A stretch of 64,000 bases of DNA, taken from the NCBI GenBank assembly GCA_017623675.1, contig JAGAOO010000040.1, positions 1-64,000 on the forward strand. Direction: 5' to 3'. This document shows, in pieces, positions 44,001 through 51,014 of this stretch. The translations under genes were made by a program, and so were the position numbers. The notes beneath the pieces are model-generated. The model had not been told where the DNA came from. It was given only the letters and a program-made list of their open reading frames with translations, and did not search any database. The DNA comes from Lachnospiraceae bacterium. Lineage in GTDB: Bacteria; Bacillota; Clostridia; Lachnospirales; Lachnospiraceae. Each line of letters begins with the position of its first letter. Positions within the stretch are counted from its first letter, which is position 1.

Positions 44001-45032
44001 TTGCACTGTACAGCCTGTTGGAATATTTGACGTTGGAATTGTATATGTCACTGCTACAGAATCACTTTTTCCATAGTATGGATTGAAAGTTGAAAAAGTT
44101 CCATTCGGCGTAGGTAAATTTGACGATTCTGCTACAACCCTACCCGCATTGGTACTATTAATCACAAATGTTCCTCCTGTAGCTGTACTCAAATAATCTG
44201 TTCCACCTACCGTAAATGTTGTTAGTTCATAATTCGTAACCGGTGTTATTGTCAAAGAGAAATTTTCAGCATCTGACAATGGCTTATAAAAATTAGTACC
44301 GTCTTTTTTACAAAATGCATCATCAGGTATTGTTACGGTTGTATTCGTTGCTACAACGCTATATGAATCAACATCCTTTGTTGTTATTACCACTGCGGGT
44401 GTTGGCACCTCGTCAGATACCATCTTAACAATATCGGAAGCCTTTATTGTAATGGTTGCATATCGCTTTCCACTTTCGAACGAATACACTGGCATAGCAG
44501 ATGGGGTCACAGTATCTATCTGTTTAGACTTATCCAATTCTACTTTAATTTTAACCTCTGTATTTGCATTTGTGTCTGCACTAATTTTGTAATTTGATCC
44601 GTCTTTAGTGGCTCCATCCACATTTTTTATAGTTGAATCACCTGTAGTGACGGAAAAAGATGTATCGGATTTTACAACTGTATAAATAGTTTCTGAAATA
44701 TCAATATCTCCAACCATAATACTGGTTTCAGAAACGCCAAATTTTGTATCACTTATACCCTCTCTAAAGGTCGGTTGAATTGCATATGTACCCGCACTTA
44801 CACTTGAAAATGCAAATTTATAATATTCTCCAGGAATTCCCACAATAGCATCTCCTGAAGAAGGCTGCAAACTCAATCCAGTAATATATTCATCAGCCGT
44901 TATTGTAACAGTTGCACCTGCCGCATACACGCTCACCTCCGGCAACACATTCCCAATTGGCATCAGTGTCATCATCAGTGCCATACCAAAGGCCATTATG
45001 CTTTTTATACTTTGTTTTAGTTTCATCTTCAT
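41028..45032 (-). CDS. Large surface protein with Ig-like repeats and C-terminal membrane anchor
   Basis: 1334 residues. A signal peptide (SIMAFGMALMMTLMPIGNV) is at the start. The C-terminal half repeats an Ig-like module about 90 residues long. Each copy ends with a VDAAGN-type strand and begins FTIDRTAPVI, FTVDCTAPSV, FTIDTEAPVI or FVIDKTAPKI. The C-terminus is one membrane helix (MAFLWIVIGAVVVAAGLVIF) and a basic tail, with no LPxTG, so it is membrane-bound rather than sortase-anchored. It is the last gene of the kinase/FHA operon, 15 bases after the ETTVL-repeat gene. It probably is the surface output or ligand sensor of that system; that is inference. Confidence 0.8.
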   Translation of the reverse strand: MKMKLKQSIKSIMAFGMALMMTLMPIGNVLPEVSVYAAGATVTITADEYITGLSLQPSSGDAIVGIPGEYYKFAFSSVSAGTYAIQPTFREGISDTKFGVSETSIMVGDIDISETIYTVVKSDTSFSVTTGDSTIKNVDGATKDGSNYKISADTNANTEVKIKVELDKSKQIDTVTPSAMPVYSFESGKRYATITIKASDIVKMVSDEVPTPAVVITTKDVDSYSVVATNTTVTIPDDAFCKKDGTNFYKPLSDAENFSLTITPVTNYELTTFTVGGTDYLSTATGGTFVINSTNAGRVVAESSNLPTPNGTFSTFNPYYGKSDSVAVTYTIPTSNIPTGCTVQMAVKNNNDALEEADWNNAYGTVEGTNMIFTKTVGYDTNIGIKKVYVRYKKNSIVSESVSSNEIKFDYTAPSDDSAVLLINGDAQGTLDYTVNKKQDDENQVKIRITARDNESGLKELHYSFDNINWNTESFLGNTCDILYKFENKSDKIYYYISDNVGNETNGSQYIDISNIKFDLLAPTFDVDYYVLDGTPTGTAIQESELANWQTKSIKVIVTPNEATAPAGETESGLATNPVAVTYEDGTPISVTSNGGKYEFTLSDSKENKFKIAVSDNAGNIFVSDIKTVKIDTVGLSGIKLTVGGWDTPTAFYGNVEVKVSVDQSVSGLKKVDFIFHDNASGYEAIKTIDAASNVATCAFPIEEFSNGFDGYVKAVCYDDTGVSIFPHVQNKDISPIQYSKNAAIITLNANQEWTNQNVPVSFVVENQKTSIAKIIYYVDGVEKETITAFEDPHKYSFTFDVDKVSSSPAGTEVVVKVINNAGLETRNNIYVFIDKQSPTVTLGGVTEGTTYNSARSLQITTNDNIWQKLQPVSVTATKTIDGNTTNIDLGSYTVDSANHVMSKAFSEDGIYNVTVKAVDAAGNTDTKTISFTIDRTAPVISMSGVKEGAYSSNPVTVTFQSVESFFDTNNVKITVERKIEGSTYERTLTFNNTGKTSNLANTFTEDGDYTITMTAVDRAGNEATPQTLSFTVDCTAPSVTLTGTKDYFVTNQPVTLDFLVKEAYFETNQVQIRGSRRLANGKTEAINISGWSNTGISSSLSNEFMEDGYYTITISATDKAGNNKQQTIHFTIDTEAPVIGDLSQYDGKYLSSFELKESLEDLISELSVPTVKMTLNGEAYDGHEITEDGKYTLVIEVVDEVGLSSTKSVEFVIDKTAPKIIFAGVEDKKTYTEAVRLNLSLENENDTIVEILINGEPYELTEGQSSYDISFDTFGDYEVVVLTIDEAGNDNSQTIQFTYAEHKNMAFLWIVIGAVVVAAGLVIFLVVKSKKKQ

Positions 45033-45047
45033 CTCGTCTCTCCTCCC

Positions 45048-45914
45048 TTACGAAATCTCATCATCTGTATGGGTTATTATAAAGTCTAATACCTTTGCTA
45101 CGGTTCCCGGCTGGGTAAATATTTCATTTGGCAATTGTATTACGCCGGCAACATTGCTTTCTGCCAATATGGTTGTTGATTCTTCTGACGGATGCATATC
45201 TTCTCCTCCAGTATCTTTTGTTTTATTACTTAATACGGTTGTTCCTTCTTCTTCCGAAGTTTGGTTCAATACCGATGCTTCCTCTTCTTTCGGCGTCTGA
45301 CTTAGTACCGTTGTTTCCTCTTCCTCCGGCGACTGACTCAGTACTGATGTTTCCTCTTCCTCCGGTGGCTGACTCAGTACTGATGTTTCTTCTTCCTCCG
45401 GCGTCTGACTCAGTACTGATGTTTCCTCTTCCTCCGATGCCTGGCTTAACACTGTCGTTTCTTCCTCATTCGGAGCAGCCTGATTCAATACGGTAGTTTC
45501 CTCTTCCGGATTGAATTCCTCCGACTGGTATACATGGAAAACGGTATTCGTGACATCTTCCTTTGTTGCCGCTGATTCCCGATTGATATTTTTATTTACT
45601 TCTGTAGTGCCATTGCTTCTTCCCGCTATCTTTCCAGAGGCTCCGTTTCGTCCTCCAATCAATGCATCCGTATTGGTTTGCCGTACCCTAATTTTTCCGG
45701 TATCCGTCGATGCTTTAATGGAAGTCTGCTTGGAAGCATTAGCTTCATATCCTTCTTTTCGAATTTTCTCTATGGTCTTCTTTTCCGTTCGTCCGGATAT
45801 ATCACCGAACACCTTCGGAATGTCCCATTTTACAAATAATATGATTGCAAATACAAGGCAGATGACAGCCAGTGCCATACCGCCGTAAGCCATTATGGTA
45901 AATACTGTAGCCAT
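45048..45914 (-). CDS. Membrane protein with nine ETTVL-like FHA-ligand motifs
   Basis: 288 residues. One N-terminal membrane segment (GGMALAVICLVFAIILFVKW) precedes a basic linker and a repeat region (residues about 138-240) with ETTVL, ETTVL, ETSVL, ETSVL, ETSVL, ETTVL, EASVL, GTTVL and STTIL, spaced about 10-11 residues. Eight of the nine keep a Thr three residues before Leu, the pattern FHA domains bind when phosphorylated, and it resembles the ETTSVF phosphosite of GarA/OdhI. The cytoplasmic tail would be phosphorylated by the kinase encoded just upstream and recruit the FHA protein of the same operon. I recognise no family beyond this. DNA repeats of about 30-33 bp underlie it. Confidence 0.75.
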   Translation of the reverse strand: MATVFTIMAYGGMALAVICLVFAIILFVKWDIPKVFGDISGRTEKKTIEKIRKEGYEANASKQTSIKASTDTGKIRVRQTNTDALIGGRNGASGKIAGRSNGTTEVNKNINRESAATKEDVTNTVFHVYQSEEFNPEEETTVLNQAAPNEEETTVLSQASEEEETSVLSQTPEEEETSVLSQPPEEEETSVLSQSPEEEETTVLSQTPKEEEASVLNQTSEEEGTTVLSNKTKDTGGEDMHPSEESTTILAESNVAGVIQLPNEIFTQPGTVAKVLDFIITHTDDEIS

Positions 45915-45917
45915 CTG

Positions 45918-48050
45918 TTATTCCTCCTTTGTTGCATCTTCACTGCTGTCTTGTGTATCTGTATTCGTATCTATCAGCGTCTCGCCTTCTACCGGTCCAC
46001 CGGAACCTCCTTGGGATTCCTCTGTGGCATCTCCCTCATTTCCTGACTCATCCTGAGGGGAACGATTTAAAAATGGCTGAAGACTGTTGGTCAAAGCCTT
46101 CCATTCAAAATTATCACTAATTCCGGGTATCTGGCTTCCTGCATTATAAACCTCCAGAATGTCCGGTGCATCCCAGGAAGATACATCCGGATTCTTAGCC
46201 TTGTACTGATTATACAAGAACCTCAAATGGCTGACATAAACGGCCTGACCGGAAGCTCCCATAAGACTTTCTGCTTCCTGATACATGGCAACTGCCTCAT
46301 CCGTTTCACCCAACGCACTGTAGATTTCCGCCTTATCAATGAGTACATCTTCATATATGGTAGGATTCTCTTCCTTATCAATCTGTGAAAGTACGTTGTC
46401 ACAACAGGTCAACGCTTCATAATAATACATCTCTGCATTCTGCTGTGTTTCATCTGCATTTGCCGCCAAACTTTGATAGGCGCTAATCAGATATAAATTA
46501 TAGTAGTAATAGTAATTAGAACTATTACTAATCGATGTGCCATTTTTATTCAAATCTGTAATGGCAGCCGTCAATACCCGTACTGCCGATTCATCTGCAC
46601 CCTCGATATTCCCAATATTTCTGGTATACACCATTCCCAGAATCTTATAATTCATAAATTTCGCTTCGCTGATTGCCATTCCTGCATTATTGGATTCGAA
46701 TTCTGCCAAATCTGTAGCCAACTCCTGATAATTCGGATTTGGTTCTGACATAATCATTGCCATGGCAATATAATGCTGTGCATTTTCTCCATATTCATCC
46801 GATCTCTCATCAATCATACGAAAATACTTCAAAGATGCATCGTAACTTTGCAAATCAAAATATGTAAGTCCCATCTGATATAACAAACGGTTATTTTTTG
46901 AAAGGTTCTTGCTGCTGTTGATGTAAGAAGCGATGGTTTCCAAACCTTTTTCCGGATCATTCAGATTATTTACATAAACATTCAGAATCTTAATGTACGC
47001 TTCTTCATTCTTTGGACTCACCTGTATAGCATCCTGATATTCCAGAATCGCCTGCTCATAATTTCCTGCGTAACGGTAGTCGTCGCCAACGCTGATAATA
47101 TTCATATAATTCTGGTTAATCAGATTGCGCTGTCCGGCAAATCCCATCAAAGATATACCGGTAAAAACCAATGTCATTGCGGCAGCTGCCACAAACATTC
47201 CAAATTTCTTTTTGGACTGTTTCTTAAACTGCTCGTCCAACTCATCATAGTGGTCTAAGGCATATAACAATTCCGAACATGATTGATATCTGTCATTGGG
47301 ATTCGGTTGGGTACATTTCACCAGAATCTTTTCCAAACCACTGGACAATGCCGGATTCCATTGACGAATCGGCTTAATCTCATACGGAGGTTCACAAGGA
47401 TTCATTCCTGTGACAATATGATACAAAGTTGCTCCAAGACAGTAAATATCCGTTCTGGCATCTGTATTATAGATTCCTCGTCCCTGTGCATCACCGAACT
47501 GCTCCGGAGCCGCATAACCTCTGGTTCCAAGAGCTGTCGTATCAGCATTATTTTCAATCTTATATTCTTTTGCAGTACCGAAGTCAATCAGCTTCACATT
47601 TCCATCCGGCTTCAACATGACATTGGACGGCTTCATATCACGATAAATAATAGGCGGATCCATGGAATGAAGGTAATCCAAAGCACTACTTAATTGCTTT
47701 GCCCACTCAATCACCTTTTCCTGTGGTTGTGCCCCCTCTTCTTTCAAAATCTCACTAATTGGGCGACCTTCCACATAATCCATGACAACATAAACCTTGT
47801 TATCCTTTTGAATAATGTCAACGATTCGAGGCAATACCGGATGGTCTACCTTTTTCAGAATATTTGCTTCTCTCTCTAAACCCTTCAAAAGAGTCTGGGT
47901 ATCCTTGGAACCATCATCCTTAATCTCTTTAATCGCCCACTGCTTATTCAGGCGTAAATCCATAGCCACATAAACTACAGACATACCGCCTCTGCCGATT
48001 TCCTTCAATATTTCGTATTTTCCGTCTAGTACTGTACCCTTATCTGTCAT
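45918..48050 (-). CDS. Membrane Ser/Thr protein kinase with extracytoplasmic TPR-like domain
   Basis: 710 residues. The kinase domain is complete: glycine loop GRGGMSVVY at 19-27, Lys41 in AIKEIK, YRDMKPSN near 136 and IDFGTAKEY near 155, then TRGYAAPEQ. A membrane helix (FGMFVAAAAMTLVFTGISLM) lies near residues 283-303. Residues 310-640 form helical repeats of TPR type (YEQAILEYQDAIQVSPKNEE, NRLLYQMGLTYFDLQSYD, TDEAVAMYQEAESLMG) and the tail is acidic. It follows the Hanks-type PrkC/PknB family except for TPRs instead of PASTA. It should phosphorylate the ETTVL motifs; that is inference from operon and motif. Confidence 0.88.
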   Translation of the reverse strand: MTDKGTVLDGKYEILKEIGRGGMSVVYVAMDLRLNKQWAIKEIKDDGSKDTQTLLKGLEREANILKKVDHPVLPRIVDIIQKDNKVYVVMDYVEGRPISEILKEEGAQPQEKVIEWAKQLSSALDYLHSMDPPIIYRDMKPSNVMLKPDGNVKLIDFGTAKEYKIENNADTTALGTRGYAAPEQFGDAQGRGIYNTDARTDIYCLGATLYHIVTGMNPCEPPYEIKPIRQWNPALSSGLEKILVKCTQPNPNDRYQSCSELLYALDHYDELDEQFKKQSKKKFGMFVAAAAMTLVFTGISLMGFAGQRNLINQNYMNIISVGDDYRYAGNYEQAILEYQDAIQVSPKNEEAYIKILNVYVNNLNDPEKGLETIASYINSSKNLSKNNRLLYQMGLTYFDLQSYDASLKYFRMIDERSDEYGENAQHYIAMAMIMSEPNPNYQELATDLAEFESNNAGMAISEAKFMNYKILGMVYTRNIGNIEGADESAVRVLTAAITDLNKNGTSISNSSNYYYYYNLYLISAYQSLAANADETQQNAEMYYYEALTCCDNVLSQIDKEENPTIYEDVLIDKAEIYSALGETDEAVAMYQEAESLMGASGQAVYVSHLRFLYNQYKAKNPDVSSWDAPDILEVYNAGSQIPGISDNFEWKALTNSLQPFLNRSPQDESGNEGDATEESQGGSGGPVEGETLIDTNTDTQDSSEDATKEE

Positions 48051-48065
48051 TTTATTCTCCCTGAT

Positions 48066-48839
48066 TTAATATGATTTCAACAGAACCATGGAAATATTAT
48101 CCTGCTCTTTTCTTTGCTTCACTAAATCTGTTAAATAAATACAATTCTGACGCATTACAGTTGGATTCACACATGCTTGCGGTCCCAACTGTTCTAGCAT
48201 CTCCTGCTTGCTGATTTCATGGCAGAAACCATCCGAGCAGATTAAATATGCGGTGTTTGGTGCAGCAGTGCCCTGATAAAATGCAGGTTCTACTACTGGT
48301 GATGCTCCTATACATTGTAACAGAATACTTCTTCTTGGATCACGCAACGCTTCCTCCGGTGTCAAACGTCCCAATGCCACCTCTCTGGCAACAACAGACT
48401 GATCCTCTGTCATTTGCCGTACTTCTGAATCCGTCAATTCATAGATGCGGCTGTCTCCTACATGTATAATCAAATACTGATTTTGATATAATAACAACGC
48501 TGACAAGGTAGTACCCAATCCTGCATTATTCTGAATTCCATACTTTCCAAGCTTTGTATTTTCCTCCAAAGCCAATGCTTTCCAGTCATTAATTACCGTA
48601 TTAGAATCAAATGCTCCGGTAGCTGCCATGGTAGCAAATGTAGTATCAAACCAATTACAAAATGCATGTATTACCTCTTTACTTGCCAATTCACCTTCTG
48701 ACAATCCACCCATCCCATCACATACAATAGCAAATACTGCCCTTCCTTTTGGTGTATCAAGCATTTTAATTGCAATGGAATCCTGATTGGTGTGTTTTCT
48801 CAAACCCACATCCGTATTATATGCTACAAAATAGTTCAT
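48066..48839 (-). CDS. PP2C-family Ser/Thr protein phosphatase
   Basis: 257 residues with all metal-binding motifs of PPM phosphatases: LRKHTNQDS, CDGMGGLSEGELAS, IHVGDSRIYEL and LICSDGFCHEIS. It removes phosphate from Ser/Thr and would oppose the kinase 15 bases downstream. A PrpC-PrkC style pair is common in Firmicutes; here the kinase carries TPRs and the operon adds the FHA protein and the motif-rich membrane protein. Cytoplasmic, no membrane segment. Confidence 0.9.
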   Translation of the reverse strand: MNYFVAYNTDVGLRKHTNQDSIAIKMLDTPKGRAVFAIVCDGMGGLSEGELASKEVIHAFCNWFDTTFATMAATGAFDSNTVINDWKALALEENTKLGKYGIQNNAGLGTTLSALLLYQNQYLIIHVGDSRIYELTDSEVRQMTEDQSVVAREVALGRLTPEEALRDPRRSILLQCIGASPVVEPAFYQGTAAPNTAYLICSDGFCHEISKQEMLEQLGPQACVNPTVMRQNCIYLTDLVKQRKEQDNISMVLLKSY

Positions 48840-48866
48840 TTGCTCTCTCCTTTGGTTGGTTCCTGT

Positions 48867-50213
48867 CTACCACAAACTATAAATGAATTCTTCATCTCCC
48901 AAGAATATTTTACAGTTGTTCAACAATAACTTTTCTGTTCCCGGTGTCACCTGTTCTCCATTCACATAAGTACAATTCGTAGATCTTTCATCTCTGACAT
49001 AATATGCACCATTTCGCTTAATAATTGTACAATGAACACGGCTAACCGCTGAATTATCCGCCACGGTATAATTCACTCCATTGACTGACTTTCCAATTAC
49101 GAACTCCTCATCTGTCAAAGGAATATTTTCTCCGGTCTTCACCCGAACCAAATGAGGATTTGGTACTTTTGTTTGTTGCAAGCCTGCATCCTGTGGTGTG
49201 ATTCGAGGTTGTGGATTCACTGGTGCTGTTGGCTGTACCGGCTGTATCGGTGGTACTGGCGCCGTTGGCTGTACCGGCTGCGGCTCTACAGGCTGTACCG
49301 GTGGCACTGGTGCCGTTGGCTGTACCGGCTGTGGCTCTACCGGTGTTGGTTGCACTGCAGATGTTGCTTCATTCATTCGCTCGATTTTAGCATTCATTTC
49401 CTCCGGCATTGGTTCAAACTCTATATCATCCTCCGGTATCACACCCATTACTGGTGTAGCCGGGGTTGCCGGTTCTGCTACCACCGGTTCTACGACCGGA
49501 GCTACTGGAACTACCGGTTCTGCTACCACCGGTTCTACGACCGGAGCTACTGGGGTTACCGGCTCTGCTACCACCGGTTCTACGACCGGAGCTGCTGGAG
49601 CTACCGGTTCTGCTACTACCGGTTCCTCTATTTTCTCTTCAACAATTTCGATACCTGCATCCCTCATTAACCCATGAATCAAACGCAAGAACGATTTCAA
49701 TTCAAATTCGCTGTTAACTGCTGTCAGCAGCTTTGCAACATAATTTCCATCATCACTATTCAAATAAACTGCATTTGCCAATATATTACGGAAGAAGTTT
49801 GGCAGTTCATCCTCTTCCATTGTCGCCTTCTTACCCGGCATACAGATGATTCTTGCCTTCTTTGCTTCAGCATCCATATAGATGCATTCTACATTCATTA
49901 CTGCGTATGCCAGATTAATTTCCTGCTCCTCCATACGAACCAACGTACTTACTATATTTTCAAATGAATTCAGAATCAGTTCCTCTGTTACAACATCCTT
50001 CAATTGTTCTGCCAGAGTCTCTTTCTTATCTATGTATGCATACATATAATTATGTCCATTTTCATATGCTGCACCCATTAGCAAAACGCCGGGAATCTTG
50101 CCTTCTTTGCACTGCTTCAATACCAGGCCATCCATCATTTCTCCATCTTGAATCTGATACTCCAAAACTGCTCTGTTATCCCGAAGGGAATGCTTCAGTA
50201 ATTCTGCTTTCAT
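48867..50213 (-). CDS. DUF6382-FHA protein with Pro-rich linker
   Basis: 448 residues from ATG 50213, eight bases after GGGAGG. Residues about 1-180 match DUF6382 (LKHSLRDNRAVLEYQIQDGE, MDAEAKKARIICMPGKKATM). Residues 200-350 are a Pro/Val/Glu linker of repeated APVVEPVVAEPV, TPVAPVVEPVV and PVQPTAPVPP. The C-terminal FHA domain has FVIGKSVNGVNY, SRVHCTIIKRNGAYYV and STNCTYVNGEQ. FHA domains bind phosphothreonine peptides; the likely ligand is the ETTVL tail of the co-operonic membrane protein. It starts the operon and the phosphatase follows 28 bases later. Confidence 0.88.
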   Translation of the reverse strand: MKAELLKHSLRDNRAVLEYQIQDGEMMDGLVLKQCKEGKIPGVLLMGAAYENGHNYMYAYIDKKETLAEQLKDVVTEELILNSFENIVSTLVRMEEQEINLAYAVMNVECIYMDAEAKKARIICMPGKKATMEEDELPNFFRNILANAVYLNSDDGNYVAKLLTAVNSEFELKSFLRLIHGLMRDAGIEIVEEKIEEPVVAEPVAPAAPVVEPVVAEPVTPVAPVVEPVVAEPVVPVAPVVEPVVAEPATPATPVMGVIPEDDIEFEPMPEEMNAKIERMNEATSAVQPTPVEPQPVQPTAPVPPVQPVEPQPVQPTAPVPPIQPVQPTAPVNPQPRITPQDAGLQQTKVPNPHLVRVKTGENIPLTDEEFVIGKSVNGVNYTVADNSAVSRVHCTIIKRNGAYYVRDERSTNCTYVNGEQVTPGTEKLLLNNCKIFLGDEEFIYSLW

Positions 50214-50488
50214 CGTTCTACCTCCCACTTTTTTCTTATATTTCTTCCTCCAAATGAGTATACGTCACTATTTCCATCATATGTTACCAATTTGTAAATG
50301 TCAACATTTTTTACCATTTTTTCATATATTTTACATCGATTATATATATGTACCATCTATTCTTTTACACATCCATTATGTATAATATCTACCGATTTTT
50401 TTCTTGCACTTTTTTGTTTTTCATGCAACACTTTTTGTAGTTTATAACACTATTAGATTAGAAATGCATTTCAGAGAGGGGTGACCAA
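50214..50488. other. divergent intergenic region
   Basis: The 275-bp AT-rich gap separates the FHA operon (minus) from the sigma gene (plus). It contains the promoters of both, but I cannot fix them from sequence alone. Confidence 0.5.
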
Positions 50489-50998
50489 ATGGACACACAA
50501 GAAGAGTTATTGGTTCAGCGCGCCTGCCATCAAGATACAGAGGCTTTTGCCGAACTATACCGGACCGTATATAAAGATTTATACCGTTTTGCTCTTTATA
50601 CGCTGGGAAATCCGGAGGATGCTGAGGATGTAGTCAGTGATACTGTGGCTGATGCATTTACATCCATACATAAGCTTCGCAAGACCGCCGCCTTTCGTCC
50701 ATGGATTTTCAAAATATTAACCAATAAATGTAAAATGATGCTTAAAAGCTATACCCAACGCACGTTGGAATTAGATACCGATATCCATATGCCGGATAGA
50801 AATTATGCAGAGATACAAGATGTTCGCAATGCATTTGCAAAATTAAACGCAAATGAACGTCTAATCCTGTCTCTCACTGTATTTGCCGGCTACAGTAACG
50901 AAGAAGCTGCCAGTTTGATGCACATGAAATCAGGAACTCTTCGTTCTGTCAAAAGCAGGGCAATGGATAAGATGGAAACAGAATTACATCCAGTTTGA
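50489..50998 (+). CDS. ECF-type sigma factor
   Basis: 169 residues from ATG 50489 behind GAGAGGGG. Region 2 is FAELYRTVYKDLYRFALYTL, DVVSDTVADAFTSIHKLR and PWIFKILTNKCKMMLK; region 4 is LSLTVFAGYSNEEAASLMHM and TLRSVKSRAMDKM. It is followed 16 bases later by a membrane beta-propeller protein that probably sequesters it. The pair is one of two ECF systems in the window, with different partners. Confidence 0.88.
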   Translation: MDTQEELLVQRACHQDTEAFAELYRTVYKDLYRFALYTLGNPEDAEDVVSDTVADAFTSIHKLRKTAAFRPWIFKILTNKCKMMLKSYTQRTLELDTDIHMPDRNYAEIQDVRNAFAKLNANERLILSLTVFAGYSNEEAASLMHMKSGTLRSVKSRAMDKMETELHPV

Positions 50999-51014
50999 AA
51001 GGAGGCTGTTCAAA

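Noticed and set aside
45240..45500. Regularly spaced 30-33 bp DNA repeats, CRISPR-like at first sight
   Set aside because: The repeats are in frame inside a clear gene and code for the ETTVL motifs; no unique spacers exist.
49460..49640. Near-identical 60-bp repeats, CRISPR-like
   Set aside because: They code for the Pro/Val/Glu linker of the FHA protein; codon periodic, no spacers.
49152..49677. Long plus-strand frames of Cys/Trp/Gly composition opposite the FHA gene
   Set aside because: They are antisense images of the Pro-rich linker and have no ribosome-binding site.
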